Origin: Pseudomonas sp. LRP2-20
GTDB lineage: Bacteria > Pseudomonadota > Gammaproteobacteria > Pseudomonadales > Pseudomonadaceae
Length of the DNA: 64,000 bases
Reading direction: 5' to 3'
NCBI RefSeq assembly: GCF_024349685.1
Contig: NZ_AP025944.1
Coordinates: 626,001-690,000, forward strand
Each line of letters opens with the position of its first letter. Position 1 is the first letter of the stretch. Shown here one piece after another: positions 43,609 through 52,500 of the stretch. A program made the position numbers and the translations under genes. The notes beneath the pieces are model-generated. The model did not search any database and was not told the origin of the DNA. It saw only the letters and a program-made list of their open reading frames with translations.

Positions 43609-44218
43609 AGCGGCAGTGGTGGGCGCCAGCCTGGTATCGTTCATCCCGGGCACCAGCAAGGCGCAGCGCGAGGCGGTGAAACTTGCCTCGCTGTGGGCCG
43701 AGACCGTGACCTTGTCGGATCTCGCGGATGCACCTGCCCAGGAGCAGTACAACTATTACCTGAACAAGCTGAAGTACCTGGGCTGGGATGCCAAGACGGC
43801 AGAGCAGGTGCACTGGCCCTCCCCCGAGCGGGTAGCCGTGGTCGAGCAGGTGCTGAGCAAGATTGGCGCTGTCGCAGGGGAGACCCACTCCACGCACATG
43901 GCCCTGGCCTTGAGCGCGCTGAAGAAGAGTGGGCCGCCATTGCTGCATTTCGAAAAGCGCAGTCAGGAGCGGGCGCAGTTTCAGCTGATGTCATGCGCCC
44001 CGGTAAGCGGCAATTACGTGGACATCGTCCTGTATCTCGAAGCGGGCGACAGTGCCGAGTTCACGGCCGGTTTCCTGTTCCGCGAGCGGCGTGACATGCG
44101 GGTTACCGCTGAGCTTGTACGCTTCAACACCCATTTGTTCGACCAGGAACGGCGCAGTGCGGTCGAGCGCGCGCTGGTAAAGATTACCCTCAAGGAAATT
44201 CACGAGATGGAAGTCTAG
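43595..44218 (+). CDS. Hypothetical protein, third of the tandem homologous trio
   Basis: A 207-residue protein of unknown function. Residues 50-64 (EQYNYYLNKLKYLGW) correspond to the GW segments of the preceding two. Later parts FQLMSCAPVSGNYVDIVLYLE and FDQERRSAVERALVKIT match the beta-rich and terminal-helix parts of the first protein in order and length. The start overlaps the second gene by 14 bp. Its TAG stop shares CTAG with the convergent marC stop. Confidence 0.85.
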   Translation: MEAHEAAVVGASLVSFIPGTSKAQREAVKLASLWAETVTLSDLADAPAQEQYNYYLNKLKYLGWDAKTAEQVHWPSPERVAVVEQVLSKIGAVAGETHSTHMALALSALKKSGPPLLHFEKRSQERAQFQLMSCAPVSGNYVDIVLYLEAGDSAEFTAGFLFRERRDMRVTAELVRFNTHLFDQERRSAVERALVKITLKEIHEMEV

Positions 44219-44811
44219 AGCACCAGATAACCTTTGATCCCGGTAAAGATGATCTGCGCCGCCAGGGCGCAGACGAACAGCCCCATCAAGCGGCTGACGA
44301 TCTGCAGGCCCTGGTCACCGAGCAGTTTTTCGATGCCGTGCGAGAGGTACAGCACCAGGCCTACGGTGAAGCTGGCGAGGGCGATGCTGACGATGGCCAG
44401 CAACTTGTCGTCCCAGTGCGGTTGGCCCACGCCCATCACCAGCAGTGCACCGATGGTGCCGGGGCCCACCGTGAGCGGAATGGTCAGCGGCACGATGGTC
44501 ACGTCCTGCTGCACGTTGTCGGCCTGCACCGCCGGCTTGCCTTGAGCCATGCCCAACGCCGAAATGAACAGCACGCTGCCGGCACCGATGCGGAAGGCAT
44601 CGGCGGTGATGCCGAAGATGCCGAAGATCACCCGCCCGAACAGATAGAGCAGCACGCTGGCCACCAGTGCGGCGAAGGCCACCTTCCAGGCCAGCTGTTT
44701 GCGCTCCTTGCTGGAGTGGCCACGGGTCAGGCTGATGAAGCACGACAGCACGAAGAACGGGCTATAGAGCACCAGCATCTTCAGGTAGACACTGAACAAC
44801 TCGTGGAGCAT
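44215..44811 (-). CDS. MarC family integral membrane protein
   Basis: A 198-residue inner-membrane protein with six helices. Family motifs are VYLKMLVLYSPFFVLSCFISLT, GIFGITADAFRIGAGSVLFISALGM and VPLTIPLTVGPGTIGALLVMG. Despite the name, MarC proteins are not established drug transporters and their function is unknown. The ATG at 44811 was chosen because it begins just before the first helix. It is convergent with the trio, sharing 4 bp. Confidence 0.9.
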   Translation of the reverse strand: MLHELFSVYLKMLVLYSPFFVLSCFISLTRGHSSKERKQLAWKVAFAALVASVLLYLFGRVIFGIFGITADAFRIGAGSVLFISALGMAQGKPAVQADNVQQDVTIVPLTIPLTVGPGTIGALLVMGVGQPHWDDKLLAIVSIALASFTVGLVLYLSHGIEKLLGDQGLQIVSRLMGLFVCALAAQIIFTGIKGYLVL

Positions 44812-44919
44812 GGGGTCGCCCCTGGCAGGGAAAGTGAGGTGAAGTGTATCAGCAGCATCGAGGTTGTCGTCACCGGCCACTTCGCGGGCAAGTCGGGGCG
44901 CCGAACCAGGCGTCGCAGA

Positions 44920-47691
44920 TCAGGAGGTGGGCGCAGGGTCAGCCTTGGCTTCGCGCTGATTGGCCCAATACTGGATCAACTCGCGCAACTGCGACAGCTC
45001 CACCGGCTTGGCCATGTGCCCGTCCATGCCGGCCAATCGCGCGCGTTCCTTGTGCTCTGCCAGTATATGCGCGGTGAGCGCCACCACTGGGGTGCGCTGG
45101 CGCTGGTTGGTGGTTTCCCAGGCTCGCAACTGCTGGGTCGCGGAGAAGCCGTCCAGTACTGGCATTTCGCAGTCCATCAGCACCAGGTCGTAACGCTGTG
45201 CCTTCATCGCCTGCAAGGCCTCCTCGCCGTTGCTGGCGGTATCGGGCTCCAGGTTGAGCTTGCCAAGCATGCCGCGGATGACCTTGGTCGAGATGCTGTT
45301 GTCTTCAGCCACCAGCACACGGAAGTCGCTCGGCAGCTCAAGCGTGGCTTGCGTGCCCGGTAGCGGCGCCGGGACCGCCTGCTCGTGACCGCGCTGGGCC
45401 AGTTCTTCGGCCAGGGTGGTCTTGAGCGTATAGCCGGCAACCGGCTTGGCGAGGATCCGTTTGACCCCGGCATTGCGCGCGATGACCTTGCTGGGCGCGT
45501 TGCTGATGCCGGTGAGCATCACCACCAGAATGTCGTGGTTCAGGCTCGGGTCTTCCTTGATCTTGGCCGCCAGCTGCATGCCGGTCATACCCGGCATGTT
45601 CTGGTCGAGCAACACCGCGTCGAAGTAGTCGCGCAGGTGCGCCTTGGTCCGCAGCAGGGCCAGGGCCTCTTTGCCGGACGGCACTGCGCTGACATTCATG
45701 CCCCAGGCGCTGCATTGCTGAACCAGCACCTTGCGACAGGTGTCGTTGTCGTCCACCACCAGCACACGGGCATCGCGCAATGGGCCGTCCAGGTCGGCCG
45801 GTGGCTGCTCCAGGCGTGACGGGTCGAGCGGCAAGGTCAGCCACAGGGTGTTGCCCATGCTGGTGCTGCTCTTGATGCCGAATTCGCCTTGCATCAGGCC
45901 GATCAGCTGCTTGGCGATGACCAGCCCGAGGTGGCCGCCGAGCTTGTTGCTGGAGAGGAAGTGGTGGCTGTGCAGTTCGGCCTGCAGCAAGGCTTCGCGC
46001 TCGGCAGCAGGCAGCGGCTCGCCACTGTCCTGCACGGCAATGCGCAGGCGCGGGATCTCGCCGCGCTGGTCCAGCGCCACCACCAGCAGGATCTCGCCCT
46101 GGGAGGTGTTTTTCAGGGCATTTTCCAGCAGGCTCGACAGTGCCTGGCGCAGGCGCGTCGGGTCGCCGCTGATGACCCGCGGCACCTGCGGCTGGGTGAA
46201 GCTGATCAGCTCGATGTTCTGCTGCTCGGCCTTGGCGCGGAAAATGTTCAGGCAGTCCTCGATCAGGGCGTTCAGGTCGAACTGCACGTCATCCAGTTCG
46301 ATCTGCCGTGACTCGAGCTTGGAAATGTCGAGTATCTCGTTGATCAGCGTCAGCAGTTCGTTGCCGGCGCTGTGGATGGTCTGCACATAGTCGCGCTGCT
46401 TGACCGACAGCGGCGTGCCGAGCAGCAGCTCGGTCATGCCCAGCACTCCGTTCATAGGGGTGCGGATTTCGTGGCTGATCTTGGCCAGGAACTCTGCCTT
46501 GGCATTGATCTCGGCATCGCTGGCCGCCAGAGCACGGCTGGCGCTGAAGCGCTCTTCGCTGATGCGCCGCAGGCGCTCGCTGACGGCGAGGTTGAGCAGC
46601 AGGCCGCTGGCGACCGTCATGCCCAGGAGGATGCACAGCAGCCAAGGCGTCGAAGTGCGGGTCAGGCCAAGCAGGGCGGGCAGCAGCACCAGGCCGCCAA
46701 GGTTGAACACCAGCATGGCGATGCTGAACAGCCGCGCGGGCGCATAGCCCTTGTACCAGTGGTAGCTGCTGGCCAGCAGCATGGTCACGCTGCCGACGGC
46801 CAGCAAGGCATAGGTCATCAGGTTGAGCGGCAAGGTATCGACGAACAGCAGGACCAGCCCGCTGACCGCAGCGACCAGCATTTCGCCTTGCAGCAGGCGG
46901 TTGAGCCGTGGCGAGTTGCAGGGTGAGAAGAAATGCTGGGTGAAATACAGCCCCGACAGCCCGGCCAGTACCAGGGTCAGGTAGGCCGCCGGGGTTTGCG
47001 CGCTGTGCCACAGGTGCCACCACGGGCCGCTGAGGTTGAGCAGGATCAGGCCGCTGAGCAGCATCAGGCCGTGGTACAGGGCGAGATACAGGGTGGTGCT
47101 GGAGCGGGTGTAGAGAAAGCGGATCAGGTTGTGCAGGATGAGCATCACCAGGCCGCCGAACAGCATGCCGAACAGCAGTGGCTGGCTATGGTCGGAGGCG
47201 GCTAGCGCTGCGGGCTCCAGGCTTATCGCCGGGCGCAGTTGGTGCTCAGAGACCAGGCGCAGGTAGATGTCCAACGGGTGCTGGCTGTTGGGCAAGGGTA
47301 ATACATGGTCGCTGCCACGCAGGGTGGGGCTGGCGTTGCCGGCCTGGCGCCCATGGTGCAGCTGGCGCAGCAGCCTGTCGCCATCCAGGGCGTAGAGGTC
47401 GAGGCGGGACAGGTCGGGGGCAAAGATGCGCAGCAGCTGCTCCTGGTCACCAGGTTCCAGGCGGTAGTGCAACCACAGGGCCTGCTCGGCCGGTGCGGCA
47501 TCGAGCTCGCCAAGGGTGATCGGGCTGAATTGGCTGCGGTAGCGATCGGAGCGCACGTCGCTCAATTGCAGGTTGGCCTGTTCATCGAGCAGAACGGACC
47601 ACCCTCCGCCCTGTTCGGCCGAAGCCGGCAACAGGCAGAACAAGGTCAGCAAGCTGACGATCAGAGCTGTGGCAATCCGAAGCCGACGCAC
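44920..47691 (-). CDS. retS: Hybrid sensor kinase RetS
   Basis: A 923-residue membrane sensor: signal peptide, periplasmic 7TMR-DISMED2 sensor (about 28-165), seven helices (about 170-390), HisKA with His407 (KISHEIRTPMNG), HATPase (about 505-620), and two receiver domains with phospho-acceptors Asp696 and Asp840. The ATPase G1 box is degenerate (QDSGEPL). RetS binds the GacS kinase and blocks Gac/Rsm signalling, favouring acute-type and planktonic behaviour. The place beside purD-purH-fis matches retS in P. aeruginosa. Translation starts at GTG 47689-47691. Confidence 0.9.
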   Translation of the reverse strand: MRRLRIATALIVSLLTLFCLLPASAEQGGGWSVLLDEQANLQLSDVRSDRYRSQFSPITLGELDAAPAEQALWLHYRLEPGDQEQLLRIFAPDLSRLDLYALDGDRLLRQLHHGRQAGNASPTLRGSDHVLPLPNSQHPLDIYLRLVSEHQLRPAISLEPAALAASDHSQPLLFGMLFGGLVMLILHNLIRFLYTRSSTTLYLALYHGLMLLSGLILLNLSGPWWHLWHSAQTPAAYLTLVLAGLSGLYFTQHFFSPCNSPRLNRLLQGEMLVAAVSGLVLLFVDTLPLNLMTYALLAVGSVTMLLASSYHWYKGYAPARLFSIAMLVFNLGGLVLLPALLGLTRTSTPWLLCILLGMTVASGLLLNLAVSERLRRISEERFSASRALAASDAEINAKAEFLAKISHEIRTPMNGVLGMTELLLGTPLSVKQRDYVQTIHSAGNELLTLINEILDISKLESRQIELDDVQFDLNALIEDCLNIFRAKAEQQNIELISFTQPQVPRVISGDPTRLRQALSSLLENALKNTSQGEILLVVALDQRGEIPRLRIAVQDSGEPLPAAEREALLQAELHSHHFLSSNKLGGHLGLVIAKQLIGLMQGEFGIKSSTSMGNTLWLTLPLDPSRLEQPPADLDGPLRDARVLVVDDNDTCRKVLVQQCSAWGMNVSAVPSGKEALALLRTKAHLRDYFDAVLLDQNMPGMTGMQLAAKIKEDPSLNHDILVVMLTGISNAPSKVIARNAGVKRILAKPVAGYTLKTTLAEELAQRGHEQAVPAPLPGTQATLELPSDFRVLVAEDNSISTKVIRGMLGKLNLEPDTASNGEEALQAMKAQRYDLVLMDCEMPVLDGFSATQQLRAWETTNQRQRTPVVALTAHILAEHKERARLAGMDGHMAKPVELSQLRELIQYWANQREAKADPAPTS

Positions 47692-47835
47692 TACGAGATC
47701 CCTTCCTAGCCGATGTGCCAGATACTAACTATGCGCGGCGCGCCAAGTCGAAGGCAAGGCCCCAGGGGGCCCTGTCGACAAGCCGGGTACCGCAGGCGCA
47801 CAGTGATCTGGTGCGCTGCGGCAACCGGGTACAAC

Positions 47836-49131
47836 TTACTGCTGGTGCTCACCGCGCTCGCGGGCGATGGCCCGGTAGCCGATGTCGGTGCGGTAGAAGC
47901 TGCCGTTCCAGCTCACTTCCTTGGCCAGACGGTAGGCTTGCTGCTGGGCATCGGCAACGCTGGCACCCATGGCGGTGGCGCAGAGCACGCGGCCGCCGTT
48001 GGTGACGACCTGGCCGTCTTTGAGCGAAGTACCGGCATGGAACACCTTGCCTTCGATCTTGGCCGCAGCATCCAGGCCGTTGATCACGTCGCCCTTGGCG
48101 TAGTCGCCCGGGTAACCGCCGGCAGCCAGCACCACGCCCAGGCTCGGGCGCGGGTCCCACTGTGCTTCGACCTTGTCCAGGGCCTTGGCGAATGCGGCTT
48201 CGACCAGCAGCACCAGGCTCGACTCCAGGCGCAGCATGACCGGCTGGGTCTCAGGGTCGCCGAAGCGGCAGTTGAATTCGATGACCTTGGGGTTGCCCGC
48301 CTTGTCGATCATCAGGCCGGCATACAGGAAGCCGGTGTAGACGTTGCCTTCCTCGGCCATGCCACGCACGGTCGGCCAGATTACCTGGTCCATCACGCGC
48401 TGGTGAACGTCCGGGGTGACCACCGGGGCAGGCGAGTAGGCGCCCATGCCGCCGGTGTTCGGACCGGTGTCCTGGTCGCCGACGCGCTTGTGGTCCTGGC
48501 TGGTGGCCATTGGCAGCACGTTGTGGCCGTCGACCATGACGATGAAGCTGGCTTCCTCGCCGTCGAGAAACTCTTCGATGACCACGCGCGAACCGGCCTC
48601 GCCGAAGGCGTTGCCAGCCAGCATGTCACGCACGGCGGCTTCGGCTTCTTCCAGGGTCATGGCGACGATCACGCCCTTGCCCGCAGCCAGGCCGTCGGCC
48701 TTGATCACGATCGGCGCGCCTTTTTCCTGCAGGTAGGCCAGGGCCGGCTCGATCTCGGTGAAGTTCTGGTAGTCGGCGGTCGGGATCTTGTGGCGTGCCA
48801 GGAAGTCCTTGGTGAAGGCCTTGGAACCTTCCAGCTGGGCCGCGCCCTTGGTCGGGCCGAAGCAGTCCAGGCCACGGCTGCGGAACAGGTCGACCACGCC
48901 GATCACCAGCGGCGCTTCCGGGCCGACGATGGTCAGGTCGACGTTCTTCTCGGCGAAGTCGGCCAGTTGCTCCAGGGCGCACACGTCGATGGCGACGTTC
49001 TCGCACTTGGCTTCGATGGCGGTGCCGGCGTTGCCTGGGGCAACGAAGACTTTCTCGACGCGTGGGTCCTGGGCGACTTTCCAGGCCAGGGCGTGCTCAC
49101 GGCCGCCGCTGCCGATGATCAAAACTTTCAT
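47836..49131 (-). CDS. purD: Phosphoribosylamine-glycine ligase
   Basis: A 431-residue ATP-grasp enzyme catalysing step two of purine synthesis (phosphoribosylamine + glycine + ATP to GAR). N-terminal MKVLIIGSGGREHALAWK, the ATP-grasp regions IVIKADGLAAGKGVIVA and KVIEFNCRFGDPETQPV, and IGVVDLFRSRGLDCFGPTK are diagnostic. The ATG at 49129-49131 was chosen over an upstream one at 49149. It is preceded by purH across a REP pair. Confidence 0.96.
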   Translation of the reverse strand: MKVLIIGSGGREHALAWKVAQDPRVEKVFVAPGNAGTAIEAKCENVAIDVCALEQLADFAEKNVDLTIVGPEAPLVIGVVDLFRSRGLDCFGPTKGAAQLEGSKAFTKDFLARHKIPTADYQNFTEIEPALAYLQEKGAPIVIKADGLAAGKGVIVAMTLEEAEAAVRDMLAGNAFGEAGSRVVIEEFLDGEEASFIVMVDGHNVLPMATSQDHKRVGDQDTGPNTGGMGAYSPAPVVTPDVHQRVMDQVIWPTVRGMAEEGNVYTGFLYAGLMIDKAGNPKVIEFNCRFGDPETQPVMLRLESSLVLLVEAAFAKALDKVEAQWDPRPSLGVVLAAGGYPGDYAKGDVINGLDAAAKIEGKVFHAGTSLKDGQVVTNGGRVLCATAMGASVADAQQQAYRLAKEVSWNGSFYRTDIGYRAIARERGEHQQ

Positions 49132-49172
49132 GTCAAAACCTCGATTCAAGTGGTCCCGAGGCTAGCACCGAA

Positions 49173-49249
49173 CCTTGTGGGAGCGGGCTTGCCCGCGAAT
49201 GCGGCGGTGAATGCACCATCGTATTCGCGAGCAAGCCCGCTCCCACAGG
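49173..49249. repeat. REP inverted pair between purH and purD
   Basis: Copies at 49173-49200 and 49224-49249 in opposite orientation, within the purH-purD spacer. Confidence 0.9.
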
Positions 49250-49276
49250 ATCGCCGTTTGCCCGGGATCCGCGTAA

Positions 49277-50884
49277 TTAGTGGCGGAAGTGGCGCATACC
49301 GGTGAACACCATGGCGATGCCGGCTTCATCAGCGGCAGCAATCACCTCGGCATCACGCATCGAACCACCCGGCTGGATCACGGCGCTGATACCCACTTTA
49401 GCCGCATTGTCGATGCCGTCACGGAACGGGAAGAACGCGTCCGACGCCATGACCGCGCCCTGTACCTGCAGGCCGGCATGCTCGGCCTTGATCGCGGCGA
49501 TGCGGGCGGAGTTGACGCGGCTCATCTGGCCGGCGCCGACGCCGATGGTCTGGCGCTGCTTGGCGTAGACGATGGCGTTGGACTTGACGAACTTGGCCAC
49601 TTTCCAGGCAAACACCAGGTCGTGGATCTCTTGTTCGGTCGGCGCACGCTTGGTGACGATCTTCAGGTCATCGGCGGTGATCATGCCGATATCGCGGCTC
49701 TGCACCAGCAGGCCACCGTTGACGCGCTTGAAGTCCCAACCGGCAGCGCGCTCGGCTGGCCACTCGCCGCATTCCAGCAGACGCACGTTCTGCTTGGCCG
49801 CCACCACGTCGCGGGCAGCCTGGGAGATTTTCGGCGCGATGATCACTTCGACGAACTGACGGTCGACGATGGCCTGGGCGGTTTCGCCGTCCAGTTCGCG
49901 GTTGAAGGCGATGATGCCGCCGAATGCCGACTCGGTGTCGGTGGCGTAGGCCAGGTCGTAGGCCTTGCGGATGCCGCCTTCGTCTTCAGGCACAACGGCC
50001 ACGCCGCACGGGTTGGCGTGCTTGACGATGACGCAGGCCGGCTTGACGAAGCTCTTCACGCACTCCAGCGCGGCGTCGGTGTCGGCCACGTTGTTGAACG
50101 ACAGTTCCTTGCCTTGCAGCTGAATGGCGGTGGAGATGCTGGCTTCGCCTTTCTTCGCTTCAACGTAGAACGCCGCGCTCTGGTGCGGGTTCTCGCCGTA
50201 GCGCATTTCCTGGGCCTTGACGAACTGGCTGTTGAAGGTGCGCGGGAATTCGCTGCGCGCGTCTGTGCTCAGGGTCTCTTTGGCCTGATCGATGGTGCCC
50301 ATGTAGTTGGCGATCATGCCGTCGTAGGCAGCCGTGTGCTCGAACGCCTTGAGCATCAGGTCGAAGCGCTGGGCGTAAGTCAGGCCACCGGCCTTCAGGC
50401 TTTCCAGCACGCCGGCGTAGTCGCTGGCGTTGACCACGATGGCGACATCCTTGTGGTTCTTGGCAGCCGAACGGACCATGGTCGGGCCGCCGATGTCGAT
50501 GTTCTCGATGGCGGTCGGCAGGTCACAGCCAGGCTTGGAAATGGTGGCTTCGAACGGGTACAGGTTGACTGCAACCAGGTCGATCGGCTTGATGCCGTGT
50601 TCGTTCATGATGGCGTCGTCGGTGCCGCGGCGGCCGAGGATGCCACCGTGGATCTTCGGGTGCAGGGTCTTGACCCGGCCATCCATCATTTCGGCGAAGC
50701 CAGTGTAGTCGGCCACTTCCACCGCGTTCACACCGTTGTCCTTGAGCAGCTTGTAGGTGCCGCCGGTGGACAGGATCTCGACACCGAGCTGTTGCAGCTC
50801 ACGGGCGAATTCGAGGATACCGGTCTTGTCGGAGACGCTGATCAGGGCGCGGCGGACTGGCAGGCGGGTAGTCTGGTCGGTCAT
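49277..50884 (-). CDS. purH: Bifunctional AICAR formyltransferase / IMP cyclohydrolase
   Basis: A 535-residue cytoplasmic enzyme for the last two steps of IMP synthesis. The N-terminal IMP cyclohydrolase (MGS-like) domain includes [19 protein letters not shown] and [13 protein letters not shown]. The C-terminal formyltransferase includes [22 protein letters not shown] and the end [34 protein letters not shown]. The ATG at 50882-50884 was chosen. The longer open frame to 51316 runs over fis. Confidence 0.96.
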   Translation of the reverse strand: MTDQTTRLPVRRALISVSDKTGILEFARELQQLGVEILSTGGTYKLLKDNGVNAVEVADYTGFAEMMDGRVKTLHPKIHGGILGRRGTDDAIMNEHGIKPIDLVAVNLYPFEATISKPGCDLPTAIENIDIGGPTMVRSAAKNHKDVAIVVNASDYAGVLESLKAGGLTYAQRFDLMLKAFEHTAAYDGMIANYMGTIDQAKETLSTDARSEFPRTFNSQFVKAQEMRYGENPHQSAAFYVEAKKGEASISTAIQLQGKELSFNNVADTDAALECVKSFVKPACVIVKHANPCGVAVVPEDEGGIRKAYDLAYATDTESAFGGIIAFNRELDGETAQAIVDRQFVEVIIAPKISQAARDVVAAKQNVRLLECGEWPAERAAGWDFKRVNGGLLVQSRDIGMITADDLKIVTKRAPTEQEIHDLVFAWKVAKFVKSNAIVYAKQRQTIGVGAGQMSRVNSARIAAIKAEHAGLQVQGAVMASDAFFPFRDGIDNAAKVGISAVIQPGGSMRDAEVIAAADEAGIAMVFTGMRHFRH

Positions 50885-50914
50885 TTCGGGTTCCAATAAC
50901 GCGGTGGAGTCAGC

Positions 50915-50947
50915 AAAAAAGGCGTCTCTTCGCAGAGGCCGCCTTTT
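50915..50947 (-). terminator. Terminator after fis, before purH
   Basis: AAAAGGCG (50917-50924) pairs with CGCCTTTT (50940-50947), with an inner CTCT-TCGC-AGAG stem. Tracts of A and T on either side let it work on both strands. It lies about 20 bp beyond the fis stop. Confidence 0.85.
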
Positions 50948-50964
50948 CTGATTGGGATTCTGGC

Positions 50965-51285
50965 TTACAACAAGTCGTACTGCTTGAGCTTCTTGCGCAG
51001 GGTGCCACGGTTGAGCCCGAGCATCTCGCTGGCTTTGGTCTGGTTGCCCTTCACGTAATTCATCACGCTCTCGAGCAGGGGCGCCTCGACTTCGGAGAGC
51101 ACCAGGTTGTACACGTCGGTGACGGTCGCGCCTTCCAGGTGTGCGAAGTAGTTGTGCAGCGCCTTCTCGACGCTGTCGCGAAGGGTCTGGCCCTCTTCGC
51201 TCGGCGTGTTGAGGTGCTGTTTGAGGTTGGCGTTGTCGCTCACGGGCGTTGTTCCACTCACTAATGTCTCGGTCATCATCGTCAT
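50965..51285 (-). CDS. fis: DNA-binding protein Fis
   Basis: A 106-residue nucleoid protein and growth-phase regulator. The core has the N-terminal beta-hairpin/dimer region ([19 protein letters not shown]), and the C-terminal helix-turn-helix ([37 protein letters not shown]) is nearly canonical. The ATG at 51283-51285 overlaps the dusB stop by 4 bp, the conserved dusB-fis arrangement of gammaproteobacteria. AAGGGGTGG upstream serves as Shine-Dalgarno. Confidence 0.97.
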   Translation of the reverse strand: MTMMTETLVSGTTPVSDNANLKQHLNTPSEEGQTLRDSVEKALHNYFAHLEGATVTDVYNLVLSEVEAPLLESVMNYVKGNQTKASEMLGLNRGTLRKKLKQYDLL

Positions 51286-52295
51286 GCGGCCACCCCTTGT
51301 CCGTCCTCTGTCTCAAGGCTCTGTCGACGTTCGCTGAAAAACTCGCGAACGTTGGCGCACTGCGCTTGTGTGTCTTCCAAAGCGTTGAACCGGGAGCGAA
51401 ACTCCTTGCCGCCGGGTCGTGTTGCCAGGTACCAGCCCACGTGCTTGCGGGCGATACGTACGCCCATCACATCGCCATAGAAGGCATGCAGCGCGGCCAG
51501 GTGCTCCAGCAGGATGCGTTCCACTTCGTCCAACTGCGGGGCCGGCAAATGTTGGCCAGTCCCCAAAAAATGTTCGATCTCGCGAAAGATCCATGGCCGC
51601 CCCTGGGCAGCCCGGCCAATCAGCAAGCCGTCGACCCCGGTGGCGTCCAGCACCGCCCGGGCCTTTTCTGGCGAAGTGATATCGCCATTGGCAAAAACCG
51701 GAATCGACACCGCCTGCTTGATGGCAGCGATGGTGTCGTATTCGGCTTCGCCGGTGTACAGGTCGGCACGTGTGCGGCCATGCACCGCAAGCGCCTGAAT
51801 GCCGGCCTGTTCGGCGATCTTCGCCACGTTCAGGCCGTTTTTGTTCGCCCGGTCCCAGCCGGTGCGGATTTTCAGCGTCACCGGCACGTCCACCGCGCCA
51901 ACCACGGCGTGGAGGATTTCGGCGACCAGAGCTTCATCTCTCAATAAAGCAGAGCCTGCAGCTTTGTTGCAGACTTTTTTTGCCGGGCAGCCCATGTTGA
52001 TATCGATGATCTGGGCGCCTGCCTCGACGTTGGCCCGCGCCGCCGCCGCCATCATCTGCGCATCACCACCGGCGATCTGCACCGAGCGCGGCTCGGGATC
52101 ACCTTCATGGATGCGGCGCAGGCTGGACTTGCGGCTGTTCCACAGGCTCATGTCGCTGCTGACCATCTCCGACACCACCATGCCGGCGCCCAGGCGCTTG
52201 CAAAGTGTACGGAAAGGCTGGTCCGTGACCCCGGCCATGGGCGCGAGGATCAGGTTGTTGCGTAGTGTGTATGGGCCGATGCGTACCGCCGACAT
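51282..52295 (-). CDS. dusB: tRNA-dihydrouridine synthase B
   Basis: A 337-residue FMN enzyme that reduces specific uridines in the tRNA D-loop. N-terminal [23 protein letters not shown], the catalytic cysteine region [20 protein letters not shown], and [23 protein letters not shown] plus [10 protein letters not shown] are typical. It is co-transcribed with fis. Confidence 0.96.
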   Translation of the reverse strand: MSAVRIGPYTLRNNLILAPMAGVTDQPFRTLCKRLGAGMVVSEMVSSDMSLWNSRKSSLRRIHEGDPEPRSVQIAGGDAQMMAAAARANVEAGAQIIDINMGCPAKKVCNKAAGSALLRDEALVAEILHAVVGAVDVPVTLKIRTGWDRANKNGLNVAKIAEQAGIQALAVHGRTRADLYTGEAEYDTIAAIKQAVSIPVFANGDITSPEKARAVLDATGVDGLLIGRAAQGRPWIFREIEHFLGTGQHLPAPQLDEVERILLEHLAALHAFYGDVMGVRIARKHVGWYLATRPGGKEFRSRFNALEDTQAQCANVREFFSERRQSLETEDGQGVAA

Positions 52296-52439
52296 AGGTG
52301 TTCCCTGTTGTGGGGCCGAATCATTGGAGTCCGAAAAAGGGTTGGCATGATACCCGCTCTCGGTGACCGGATAAAGAAGGATTTGGATAAATTCTGTACA
52401 GCTGTCGGCTTATGACATTTGCTTCGGTAGGCGCACCCC

Positions 52440-52465
52440 CTCTGGGAGCAGGCTTGCCCGCGAGC
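52440..52465. repeat. Single degenerate REP
   Basis: TCTGGGAGCAGGCTTGCCCG lies between the DUF3426 gene and dusB, without a partner copy. Confidence 0.7.
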
Positions 52466-52500
52466 ACACGCGATGCCCTTGCCATCCACAGCGTTGGCGA

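Noticed and set aside
42217..44218. Prophage, tailocin or toxin-immunity cargo as explanation of the three unknown genes
   Set aside because: No phage structural, lysis or integrase genes flank them, base composition matches neighbours, and the three proteins look related to each other rather than toxin plus immunity.
49277..51316. 679-codon open frame giving a longer PurH
   Set aside because: The extension reads antiparallel-frame sequence over fis. The normal ATG at 50882-50884 gives the standard 535-residue enzyme.
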